From Bacillus pinisoli (GTDB lineage Bacteria; Bacillota; Bacilli; Bacillales; SA4), in contig NZ_JAJQKI010000007.1 of NCBI RefSeq assembly GCF_023036475.1, positions 1 to 60,113 of the forward strand: a stretch of DNA of 60,113 bases, given 5' to 3'. This document shows positions 45,490 through 52,514 of this stretch, piece by piece (position 1 is the first letter of the stretch; each line of letters begins with the position of its first letter). Under the pieces are notes generated by a model. That model did no database searches and was not told the origin of the DNA. It was given only the letters and a program-made list of their open reading frames with translations. Both the position numbers and the translations under genes were made by a program.

Positions 45490-46267
45490 GAATTTAACTA
45501 AACGATTTGACGGTCTAGTGGCTAACCAAGATATTAGTCTTACGGTAGAAAAGGGTTCAATTACTGCTGTTATCGGTCCAAATGGTGCCGGTAAAACAAC
45601 TTTTTTTAATATGGTTACTGGAGTGTATCAGCCAACAGAAGGATCAATTTTATTAGAGGACCAATCCATTGTTGGTATGAAACCACATGCGATATCAAGA
45701 AAGGGGATTGCTCGTACTTTTCAAAACATTCGTCTATTTGGAAATATCACTGTCTTAGAAAATGTTATGGTTGGCATGCATAATCACCTCAGGGTTGGTG
45801 TGCTCGGTACAATTCTGCAATTACGTAAATTTAAAGATGAAGAATTACAGGCACAGGCTGAAGCTTTTCGATTACTTGAATATGTTGGATTAGCGGATCA
45901 TCTAAACGATGAAGCTGACAGTCTTTCTTACGGAGCTCAAAGGAGACTAGAAATTGCACGTGCTCTTGCAACAAAGCCGAAAGTTTTACTCTTAGATGAA
46001 CCCGCTGCAGGTATGAATCCAAGGGAGACAAAAGAACTGACAGATTTAATTCATAAAATTAGAAAAGAATTCGATGTTACGATTATTTTAATTGAACATG
46101 ATATGAAGCTCGTTATGGAAATATCAGAACATATTTTTGTACTAGATCATGGTGAAAAAATTGCTGAGGGTAATCCGGATGAAATTCGAAAAAATCCAAA
46201 AGTAATTGAGGCTTACTTAGGCAGTGGGGCATCTACTGCACAAGCTGTTTCGACGATAGGAGGATAA
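45470..46267 (+). CDS. livG: Branched-chain amino-acid ABC ATPase LivG
   Basis: 265 residues. Seen: Walker A GPNGAGKTT, IARTFQNIRLFG Q-loop, signature LSYGAQRRLEIARAL, Walker B LLLDEPAAGMNP, H-loop IEHDM, and the LivG C-terminal segment IRKNPKVIEAYLG. AGGAGGGG precedes ATG. Overlaps livM by 20 bp. Confidence 0.95.
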   Translation: MSILTVRNLTKRFDGLVANQDISLTVEKGSITAVIGPNGAGKTTFFNMVTGVYQPTEGSILLEDQSIVGMKPHAISRKGIARTFQNIRLFGNITVLENVMVGMHNHLRVGVLGTILQLRKFKDEELQAQAEAFRLLEYVGLADHLNDEADSLSYGAQRRLEIARALATKPKVLLLDEPAAGMNPRETKELTDLIHKIRKEFDVTIILIEHDMKLVMEISEHIFVLDHGEKIAEGNPDEIRKNPKVIEAYLGSGASTAQAVSTIGG

Positions 46268-46270
46268 CGT

Positions 46271-46978
46271 ATGCCACTTCTAGAACTAAATAATGTCCAT
46301 GCATACTACGGAGGAATTCACGCATTAAAAGGAATTACCCTCTATGTTAATAAAGGAGAGATTGTGTCTCTAATTGGAAGCAATGGAGCGGGAAAATCTA
46401 CTACTTTAAAGACAATAAGTGGTGGCGTAAAACCCAAAGAAGGAACAATATTACTAAATGGTCAAGCTATTTCAGATGTGCCACCTCATGAAACAGTAAT
46501 CTCAGGAATTGCCCATGTACCTGAGGGGAGGAGAATCTTCCCTAGGTTGACGGTTAAAGAAAATTTAGAAATGGGTGCATTCTCTGTTAATGAAAAAAGA
46601 GTCATTGCTGAAAGGATGGAAAAGGTATTCCAGTACTTCCCTCGAATAAAAGAACGTCTTCACCAGCGCGGGGGGACGATGAGTGGTGGAGAGCAGCAAA
46701 TGCTAGCAATTGGAAGAGCGCTTATGAGTGGCCCCTCTATACTCATGTTAGATGAACCTTCCATGGGACTTGCGCCAATTATTGTCGATCAGATCTTTTC
46801 TATCATTAAAGAGTTAAATGATTCAGGAATGACGATCTTATTAGTGGAGCAAAATGCATATCAGGCGTTGCAAGTAGCACATCGTGGCTATGTTATTCAA
46901 ACGGGTGAAATTAAAATGACTGGTACTAATATTGAATTACTTGGTGATGACCAGATTAAGGAAGCATATCTAGCTTAA
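46271..46978 (+). CDS. livF: Branched-chain amino-acid ABC ATPase LivF
   Basis: 235 residues. Seen: Walker A GSNGAGKST, signature MSGGEQQMLAIGRALM, Walker B LMLDEPSMGLAP, H-loop VEQNA (the LivF variant). AGGAGG precedes ATG. Its stop codon TAA is the left edge of mobile element D: the element's target duplication AAATG begins inside it, and the probable native terminator now lies 200 bp away. Confidence 0.95.
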   Translation: MPLLELNNVHAYYGGIHALKGITLYVNKGEIVSLIGSNGAGKSTTLKTISGGVKPKEGTILLNGQAISDVPPHETVISGIAHVPEGRRIFPRLTVKENLEMGAFSVNEKRVIAERMEKVFQYFPRIKERLHQRGGTMSGGEQQMLAIGRALMSGPSILMLDEPSMGLAPIIVDQIFSIIKELNDSGMTILLVEQNAYQALQVAHRGYVIQTGEIKMTGTNIELLGDDQIKEAYLA

Positions 46979-46982
46979 ATGG

Positions 46983-47177
46983 AGGCTGTTTTCATATAGA
47001 AGGTTGCTTTCGTAAAAATCCCAAAAGCCGGATTTTTACTTGGTAGTACAAAGTCTTTACTTTAAATCTAGAGAGTTGCTCTTTTCTAATCTTTAAGAAT
47101 TCAGCTTAATCGTATTAAATATGGCGAAATTGTTGAAATATAAGATTGAAAAGCAACAAAGTTTTAGAAAAGAGCCT
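46983..47177 (+). mobile_element. MITE-like element, copy D (195 bp, full length)
   Basis: Begins AGGCTGTTTTCATATAGAAG and ends AGTTTTAGAAAAGAGCCT. AAATG occurs at 46977-46981 and at 47178-47182, a 5-bp target duplication (one extra G at the left boundary). Contains a perfect 10-bp inverted repeat GTAAAAATCC / GGATTTTTAC with loop CAAAAGCC (47012-47039). Non-coding. The best-preserved copy of the family; inserted between livF and its terminator. Confidence 0.87.
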
Positions 47178-47182
47178 AAATG

Positions 47183-47220
47183 AAAAAAGTGATAAGGGAT
47201 TTATGCCTTATCACTTTTTT
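47183..47220. terminator. Terminator of liv operon and Dabb gene
   Basis: AAAAAAGTGATAAGG / CCTTATCACTTTTTT with GATTTATG loop, symmetric A- and T-runs. Without element D it would sit directly after the livF stop. Confidence 0.9.
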
Positions 47221-47231
47221 TGCTTAAATAC

Positions 47232-47525
47232 TTAGATTTCAATATCTACACCGATGCTATCCACTCTACCGACTTCACGGATAAAGCTTGCAACAGCCTG
47301 GTGATCTTCATTAGTTGTATAAGCATCAAGAGCTGCTTGATTTTCAAACCTCACCATTAAAACTACCTGAAACTCTTTGCTTTTTTCAGCTATATTTAAT
47401 CCTGCATGAATTTCTACGATACCAGATAAAACATTCTGTAAATCAGTAAAACGCTTAATGACTTCTTGAAGCTGTTCAGTTGTAGTTGTTTCTGCAAATT
47501 TTAGTAGAACTGTACGTTGAATCAT
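47232..47525 (-). CDS. Dabb-family stress-response barrel protein
   Basis: 97 residues, one ferredoxin-like dimeric alpha-beta barrel. Seen: N-terminal IQRTVLLKFAETTTTEQLQEV, IVEIHAGLNIAEKSKEFQVVLMVRF and AYTTNEDHQAVASFIREV, the His-containing motif of the family. AAAGGAGG precedes ATG. Function of such proteins in Bacillus is unclear; plant homologues respond to salt stress. Confidence 0.88.
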   Translation of the reverse strand: MIQRTVLLKFAETTTTEQLQEVIKRFTDLQNVLSGIVEIHAGLNIAEKSKEFQVVLMVRFENQAALDAYTTNEDHQAVASFIREVGRVDSIGVDIEI

Positions 47526-47673
47526 TCTTTTTCCTCCTTTATGTATACCTATTTATATTACAATTAGAAACATGTAATCGCAATTTTTAAGTGTGTTGAT
47601 TTTATGCTTTCCATGAATAAAGCTCCTATTTATGCTCACTCTATATACATACTTATATAATAGGAGGGGAACT

Positions 47674-47901
47674 ATGCAGCCTTTTATCATTAATCATCTG
47701 ATAGCAGATGACGATTTTCTAGGAGAAGAATCAGTAACTGCGGATTTTACGTACAATGAAAACCATTATAGTATTACATTTAAAAAGTCTGATCTTGAGT
47801 TGGTTAACACTTGGTATTTTAAGGAAGATCAAACAATTCCCGCTAACTTGTCACATACTTTAATTGATGCCATTAGAGATGAGATTAAGAATCAATTGTA
47901 A
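47674..47901 (+). CDS. Small conserved-looking hypothetical protein
   Basis: 75 residues from ATG 47674, chosen because AGGAGGGG lies just upstream; the frame extends back to 47632 without support. The acidic sequence starts MQPFIINHLIADDDFLGEES and appears to be a small alpha/beta fold (FTYNENHYSITFKKSDLELV). No family recognised. Followed by a large structured intergenic element. Confidence 0.65.
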   Translation: MQPFIINHLIADDDFLGEESVTADFTYNENHYSITFKKSDLELVNTWYFKEDQTIPANLSHTLIDAIRDEIKNQL

Positions 47902-47902
47902 G

Positions 47903-48004
47903 AAAATGAGTTGGGCCGGGGCCGACGTAGATAGGAAATGAAGATGATCAAAGTTTTCTGCAGCGTTATTTACGAGAGGCCCATTTTAAGACTTATTTCC
48001 TATC
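47903..48004. other. Structured intergenic element with nested pairing
   Basis: Two complementary pairs occur in the order a-b-a'-b': TGGGCC (47912-47917) with GGCCCA (47978-47983), and GATAGGAAAT (47930-47939) with ATTTCCTATC (47995-48004), a perfect 10-bp match. Such interlocking needs a pseudoknot or two alternative folds. AAAATG/CATTTT flank the first pair. GC-rich GGGGCCGACG is unusual for this genome. Could be a structured RNA, a leader or an old repeat; it precedes the MhqR-controlled promoter. Confidence 0.5.
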
Positions 48005-48021
48005 TTTGGACCTTTCTTTTA

Positions 48022-48051
48022 TTGACAATATAAAGATGACTATGATATATT
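48022..48051 (+). promoter_or_regulatory. Promoter of the dioxygenase gene
   Basis: TTGACA (48022-48027) and TATATT (48046-48051) with 18 bp spacing. The MhqR-like palindrome starts at the last base of the -10, so binding would block transcription start. Confidence 0.65.
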
Positions 48052-48070
48052 TATCTCGAATTTGAGATAA
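48051..48070. promoter_or_regulatory. MhqR-type operator
   Basis: TTATCTCGAATTTGAGATAA has perfect 7-bp arms (TTATCTC/GAGATAA). It closely matches the B. subtilis MhqR box, TATCTCGAATTCGAGATA, which controls quinone-inducible dioxygenases and reductases. Located 47 nt before the start of exactly such a dioxygenase. Confidence 0.8.
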
Positions 48071-48116
48071 ATGAATTAAAGATAAAAACATATTAGTTAT
48101 GTAGGAGGTCATTGAA

Positions 48117-49094
48117 ATGAATGGTTTAAAAGGTGTCCATCATGTCACTGCCATTACAAGCAGTGCAGAGGAAAATTATAAATTTTTCACTTACGTATTA
48201 GGAATGCGCTTAGTTAAAAAGACAGTCAATCAGGATGATATTCAAACCTATCATTTATTTTTTGCAGATGATAAGGGAAGTCCAGGGACAGATATGACCT
48301 TTTTTGATTTTCCTGGGATTTCAAAAGGTGTTCATGGGACAAACGAGATTTCCAAGACTTCTTTCCGTGTTCCGAGCGATGCTGCACTTGAATACTGGTT
48401 AAAAAGATTTGAACGCTTAGAAGTAAAGCACGATGGCATACAAGAATTGTTCGGCAAGAAGACGCTTTCTTTTGTTGACTTTGATGATCAACAGTATCAA
48501 TTAATTTCTGATGAACTTAACAATGGTGTTGATTCAGGCACTCCTTGGCAAAAAGGACCAATACCACTTGAGTATGCCATCACAGGACTCGGTCCAATCT
48601 TTATCCGTGTCGCTAATATCGATTACTTTAAAGAAATGATGGAGAAGGTGTTATTATTTAAAGAAGTCGCGAGCGAAGGGGTGTACCACTTATTTGAGGT
48701 CGGTGAAGGTGGGAATGGAGCACAGGTCATTGCAGAACATAATAATGTACTACCACAAGCTCAACAAGGATATGGTACAGTCCATCATGTAGCGTTTCGA
48801 GTTGATGATCGGACTCAAATTGATGAATGGAATAAGCGATTGCAGAGCTTTGGATTTCAAACCTCAGGTTATGTGAATCGATATTTCTTTGAATCTCTTT
48901 ACTCAAGAGTCGCCCCACAAATTTTATTCGAATTTGCTACTGACGGCCCTGGTTTCATGGGAGATGAACCATATGAAACGCTTGGTGAGAAACTGTCTCT
49001 TCCACCATTTTTAGAACCTAAGCGAGAACAGATTGAGAAGTTAGTTCGTCCTATTGATACTGTTAGAAGTACGATTGAATTTAACAAAGAGTAA
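48117..49094 (+). CDS. mhqA: Ring-cleaving dioxygenase (MhqA/MhqO family)
   Basis: Thiol-dependent hydroquinone or catechol extradiol dioxygenase, VOC superfamily, 325 residues. Seen: repeated glyoxalase-like modules with metal His in GVHHVTAITSSAEEN and GTVHHVAFRV, a Glu in PQILFEFATDGPGF, and SLYSRVAPQILFEFATDGPG. The family detoxifies quinones. AGGAGGTC precedes ATG. The upstream palindrome indicates control by an MhqR-type MarR repressor, whose gene is not in the window. The symbol is by family; MhqO and MhqE are equally close by eye. Confidence 0.88.
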   Translation: MNGLKGVHHVTAITSSAEENYKFFTYVLGMRLVKKTVNQDDIQTYHLFFADDKGSPGTDMTFFDFPGISKGVHGTNEISKTSFRVPSDAALEYWLKRFERLEVKHDGIQELFGKKTLSFVDFDDQQYQLISDELNNGVDSGTPWQKGPIPLEYAITGLGPIFIRVANIDYFKEMMEKVLLFKEVASEGVYHLFEVGEGGNGAQVIAEHNNVLPQAQQGYGTVHHVAFRVDDRTQIDEWNKRLQSFGFQTSGYVNRYFFESLYSRVAPQILFEFATDGPGFMGDEPYETLGEKLSLPPFLEPKREQIEKLVRPIDTVRSTIEFNKE

Positions 49095-49124
49095 TTTCAG
49101 CATTTAATGCCAATTATAAAACCA

Positions 49125-49152
49125 TTGACAGGTTGGATAATATTGGTATAAT
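49125..49152 (+). promoter_or_regulatory. Consensus sigma-A promoter of the leader RNA
   Basis: Perfect TTGACA (49125-49130) and TATAAT (49147-49152) with 16 bp spacing, predicting a transcript start near 49160. Such a perfect promoter before a low-level hydrolase gene fits an attenuated transcript. Confidence 0.78.
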
Positions 49153-49159
49153 TTACTTG

Positions 49160-49254
49160 AAATAAACTACGAACTGATAAACCGTGGGCAAACCACCCTC
49201 ATTTATTAGAGTGAGCCGGTTTCGTATCTTTTTAGATATGAACCGGCTTTTTTT
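49160..49254 (+). ncRNA. Attenuator-like leader RNA upstream of the HD hydrolase
   Basis: About 95 nt from a consensus promoter to an intrinsic terminator. Possible P1: GATAAACCG (49176-49184) with CGGTTTCGTATC (49217-49228), 2-nt bulge. P2: GTGG-GCAAA-CCAC (49184-49196). P3: CTCA / TGAG (49198-49215). The 3' half of P1 is also the 5' arm of the terminator, so P1 and terminator are exclusive. This is how riboswitch expression platforms work. I do not recognise the aptamer class; an independent sRNA is the alternative. Confidence 0.6.
49214..49254 (+). terminator. Intrinsic terminator of the leader RNA
   Basis: AGCCGGTTTCGTATC / GATATGAACCGGCT with TTTTTA loop, followed by seven T. Mobile element E starts 4 nt later. 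Confidence 0.88.
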
Positions 49255-49257
49255 ATT

Positions 49258-49310
49258 AGGCTGTTTTCCTATAGAAGTAGGGTAGAAAACAAAATTTATG
49301 AAAAGAGCCT
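49258..49310 (+). mobile_element. MITE-like element, copy E (53 bp)
   Basis: Begins AGGCTGTTTTCCTATAGAAG (copy D has the same with one change) and ends TTATGAAAAGAGCCT. TTTATT flanks it on both sides (49252-49257 and 49311-49316), a 6-bp target duplication. It sits between the leader terminator and the ribosome site of the HD gene. Confidence 0.85.
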
Positions 49311-49340
49311 TTTATTACCTCATTAAAAGGAGTAGGGAAT

Positions 49341-50315
49341 ATGAGCTATATTTTTAAGAATCCAAGAATGATCTATGATCCATTTTATCAAAAGGAAACT
49401 CAAGTACATCCATGGGAATATGAGTTATTACAAAGTAGCGCAGTTAAACGGCTAAAATTCTTATCTCATTATGGAACCGCTTCTTTTACGACATCAGCTA
49501 AACATTCAAGGTATGAGCATACGGTGGGAGTGTGGACTATTATTGCCAATCATTTTCCCAAAGAAGAAGAGCTAAGAATAGCTGCTCTTTTACATGATAT
49601 TGGCCATTTGCCATTCTCGCATGCTGTTGAACGTACACTAGGGTTTAATCACCATATAATAACAGAGGAATATATTCTTTCTGAAGAAGTTTCATCAATT
49701 CTAAAGAATCACGGTTTTACACCTTCAGCGATAATCGATCTATTAAATATAGACACACCTGTTTCTCACAAAACACCATTCTTGAGTGCTGACCATTTGG
49801 ATAGTTTCTTACGAGATGCATATATGTTAGGGAAGTTAAACGAGCACCCTTCAAATTTCATAGACAAGATTTCTTTTACTGAGAATTATGTAGAAGCAGA
49901 CCTTGCAACAAGTCGAATTATTATGGAAGCAATATTGGCTGATCATTTAAGTTTCCTTAAACCTATTCACTTAGCCCTGGATGCCATTTTAGCAAAATCT
50001 ATTTCTATCTATGCTAGCCATATGAAGATTGAGTTAAAGAGAATTCAATATTTAACAAATCATGAACTCTTGCAGTTACTAATTCACTCTAATCTACGTG
50101 AGGTGAATCAATTACTTGAACTTCTATTATGGAATCCTGAAAGAATCAGAGTAAGCTGTGAAGAATTTCCTAGTTCTGAAAAAATAGAAGTAAAGAAGGT
50201 TTACGATAAATCCCCTCTAGTACAGGGCACCCCTTTAAACGAATTATTACCAGAAGCGAACGATATACTTGAGCACATACGCTCATTAAAGAAAACATAT
50301 TATTATAGTTATTAA
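49341..50315 (+). CDS. HD-domain phosphohydrolase
   Basis: 324 residues. Seen: early basic residues AVKRLKFLSHYGTASF, first ligand in SRYEHTVGVW, the HD pair in LLHDIGHLPFSHAVE, and Asp in SADHLDSFLRDAYM, the layout of dGTPase/YwfO-like HD hydrolases. A nucleotide or nucleotide second messenger is the likely substrate (inference). AAAAGGAGTAGGG precedes ATG. The upstream attenuator-like leader suggests that expression responds to a metabolite. Confidence 0.87.
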   Translation: MSYIFKNPRMIYDPFYQKETQVHPWEYELLQSSAVKRLKFLSHYGTASFTTSAKHSRYEHTVGVWTIIANHFPKEEELRIAALLHDIGHLPFSHAVERTLGFNHHIITEEYILSEEVSSILKNHGFTPSAIIDLLNIDTPVSHKTPFLSADHLDSFLRDAYMLGKLNEHPSNFIDKISFTENYVEADLATSRIIMEAILADHLSFLKPIHLALDAILAKSISIYASHMKIELKRIQYLTNHELLQLLIHSNLREVNQLLELLLWNPERIRVSCEEFPSSEKIEVKKVYDKSPLVQGTPLNELLPEANDILEHIRSLKKTYYYSY

Positions 50316-50404
50316 TAGTAGTATCTATGGGAAGCGTATCTCAAAAGCTTAAGTAATATATATTGAGAAAATAGTAGATTCAAATGCTTTATAATGTAAA
50401 AAAC

Positions 50405-50436
50405 AAAACGAGCATACTACGTTGTATACTCGTTTT
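50405..50436. terminator. Bidirectional terminator, HD / CobW genes
   Basis: AAAACGAG-C-ATAC pairs with GTAT-A-CTCGTTTT, with A- and T-rich flanks, between convergent genes. Confidence 0.8.
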
Positions 50437-50446
50437 CATTTTGCTT

Positions 50447-51418
50447 TTAAGTTTTTAAGAGTAAATTATTTTCATAATAATCCATAACGTTTTTTTGGTC
50501 TAGGTTATTTCCTATTAAAATAATAACGGGTTCTTGAGAAGTTCCTTCTGTTAGTTTTTCAAATGTGATTCGCTTTGCTGCAAATTGAAAACTTGTAAGT
50601 CCATATTCACCGCTAATTTGTACAATGCCTTTAGCGCGAATAACTTCAGGTGGAAGGCCTCTTAACCATTTTTGCAGGTGTTTTATATGAAACTGTGGTA
50701 ATTCAGTTACCTTAATAGCTTTGATATTAGCATGGTGAGTGTGATGATGGCACTCTTCATGCTTAGAGCATGAACAACTCTTTTTTTCAATGGAACTAAT
50801 CATTTGAATCCTTGGTAAAAGCAATTCCTCCATCTTAACGTTCCCAAACGCAGTTTTTATAGCATGAGTTGAATCTTTTAGTTCCTTTTTTATAGAGTCT
50901 TCAACCTTTTGAAGTTGTTTAGTTGAAACAAGATCTGTCTTATTAATCACAAGTAGAGTAGCACTGCTAATCTGTTCCTTTAGAAGTTGCCTAATCTCTT
51001 TAGAACTAGAAAATATACTTTGGTATTCTAGATAATTACTAGCATCTACCAAACTAATAATAGACTTTAAATCAAAATGCTCATGAAAGGGAGGGCTTAC
51101 AAGTGAGTCTACAATTTCATTGGGATTGGCAACACCTGTTCCCTCAATGATTAATAGATCGATAGGGTTGTCAATAAACTGCTGAAGGGTATCCTTTAAG
51201 TCATCTTGAATTGAACAACAAATGCATCCATTTAGCAGCTCAACCATTTGTTCTTGCTTAAACATATAATTCTCAACGTGTACATCACCAAGTTCATTTA
51301 AGATGAGACCAACTTTTAATTGTTGATGTCTTGCATGTTCAACCATTCTTTTAAGAACAGTTGTTTTCCCGCTGCCTAAGAAACCACTTATAATATAGGT
51401 TGGTATTTTTGTCTGCAT
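50447..51418 (-). CDS. CobW/G3E-family zinc GTPase metallochaperone (YciC/ZagA-like)
   Basis: 323 residues. Seen: Walker A GFLGSGKT, NELGDVHVENY, the metal-binding CICC in LNGCICCSI, Walker B-like IIEGTGVANP, NKTD nucleotide motif, and a His/Cys-rich loop HEECHHHTHHANI. AAAGGAG precedes ATG. A near-consensus Zur box 50 bp upstream indicates induction under zinc starvation, as for B. subtilis YciC. It probably delivers zinc to essential enzymes or supports its import. Confidence 0.9.
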   Translation of the reverse strand: MQTKIPTYIISGFLGSGKTTVLKRMVEHARHQQLKVGLILNELGDVHVENYMFKQEQMVELLNGCICCSIQDDLKDTLQQFIDNPIDLLIIEGTGVANPNEIVDSLVSPPFHEHFDLKSIISLVDASNYLEYQSIFSSSKEIRQLLKEQISSATLLVINKTDLVSTKQLQKVEDSIKKELKDSTHAIKTAFGNVKMEELLLPRIQMISSIEKKSCSCSKHEECHHHTHHANIKAIKVTELPQFHIKHLQKWLRGLPPEVIRAKGIVQISGEYGLTSFQFAAKRITFEKLTEGTSQEPVIILIGNNLDQKNVMDYYENNLLLKT

Positions 51419-51467
51419 TCTACAAATCTCCTTTGGAATACATCATTTAATAACATATTTTATATTT

Positions 51468-51488
51468 AAATAATAATGATTACGATTT
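51468..51488. promoter_or_regulatory. Zur box upstream of the CobW gene
   Basis: AAATAATAATGATTACGATT plus T matches the B. subtilis Zur palindrome (AAATCGTAATNATTACGATTT) at all but two positions; the right half-site is perfect and both mismatches are in the left half. Confidence 0.8.
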
Positions 51489-51566
51489 TAATACTTATCT
51501 TATTAAATCTAAAAATAAAATACAACCCTCATTAAACTTAGCCATTACGTAATTTTTCTAAATTCA

Positions 51567-52241
51567 TTAACAAATCGCTTGGATTAACTCGGGTGTATTA
51601 TTTTTAGGTGAATTAACAAGCGTGGAAACTTCATAAGCTTCCATTAGTTTTGATTCTAAGGGCTTTAACATATGGTTTAAAGTGTTGTAATCTGTTATAT
51701 TTCGGTCAAGCCATATGTTTTCTTGCTCAGGAGGCAAAATTACTGGCATTCGATCATGTATGTTACTCATTAGTTCATTTGGAGTCGTTGTAATTATAGA
51801 ACAAGAATGTATCTTTTGCCCGGTTGGGGAAATCCAGCTTTCCCAAAGACCTGCCATAGCAAACAATTCGTTGTTTTTTAACTTAATACAAATAGGTGTT
51901 TTCTTTCCATTTACCTTTTTCCATTCGTAAAAGCTATTGGCTATTACTAAACAACGCTTATGACTATAAGCCTTTTTAAAGCTAGGTTTTTCTGCTAATG
52001 TTTCAGCTCTTGCATTAATCAGTTTACTCCCGACTTTTTCATCTTTAGCCCACGGTGGGATTAGTCCCCAACGTAAATAGCCTAATCTATTCTTCTTTCC
52101 GTCATTAATAACTGAGAGGACCGACTGGGTTGGGGCTATATTATATCTTTGCGTGTAAAGCTCTTCTTCTATGGATAAATTAATTTCAAATCTTTTCAAG
52201 ATTTTATGTAAATCTTCAAATAAAGTAAATCGACCACACAT
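51567..52241 (-). CDS. SRAP-domain protein (HMCES/YedK family)
   Basis: Suicidal DNA-protein crosslinker that shields abasic sites in single-stranded DNA. 224 residues. Seen: catalytic Cys2 in MCGRFTLFEDL, Asn and Arg in KLINARAETLAEKPSF, Glu in SFYEWKK, and His in IHDRMPVILPPE. Cys2 must be second after Met removal, so ATG 52241 is the start (AAGGAG, 8 nt) rather than GTG 52250. Confidence 0.93.
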   Translation of the reverse strand: MCGRFTLFEDLHKILKRFEINLSIEEELYTQRYNIAPTQSVLSVINDGKKNRLGYLRWGLIPPWAKDEKVGSKLINARAETLAEKPSFKKAYSHKRCLVIANSFYEWKKVNGKKTPICIKLKNNELFAMAGLWESWISPTGQKIHSCSIITTTPNELMSNIHDRMPVILPPEQENIWLDRNITDYNTLNHMLKPLESKLMEAYEVSTLVNSPKNNTPELIQAIC

Positions 52242-52514
52242 AAAATTCACTCCTTAGTTGCTCTTATATTAGCAAGTAAGTAAAAGTAAATCAAAGAGCT
52301 TTTTCAATCTTGCTTTATTAGGCCCTTTATACCTCAACAATGGGTCTCGCTATCCACGACGAATATACTGAAGTATATAGAATATGAAATGTAATATAGG
52401 AACCTGTTCTCATATGAAAATTGATAAAAATGGTATAAAATCAGTTTTACACCATTCGACAAATTCCGTATTATTATAGTATAAATAACTCTCAAGGTAA
52501 AAGAGGTATAAATT

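Noticed and set aside
49160..49254. c-di-GMP-I riboswitch because of GGGCAAACC
   Set aside because: The second conserved block (GACGCAAAGCC) and tetraloop receptor are absent, so the similarity is only a short string.
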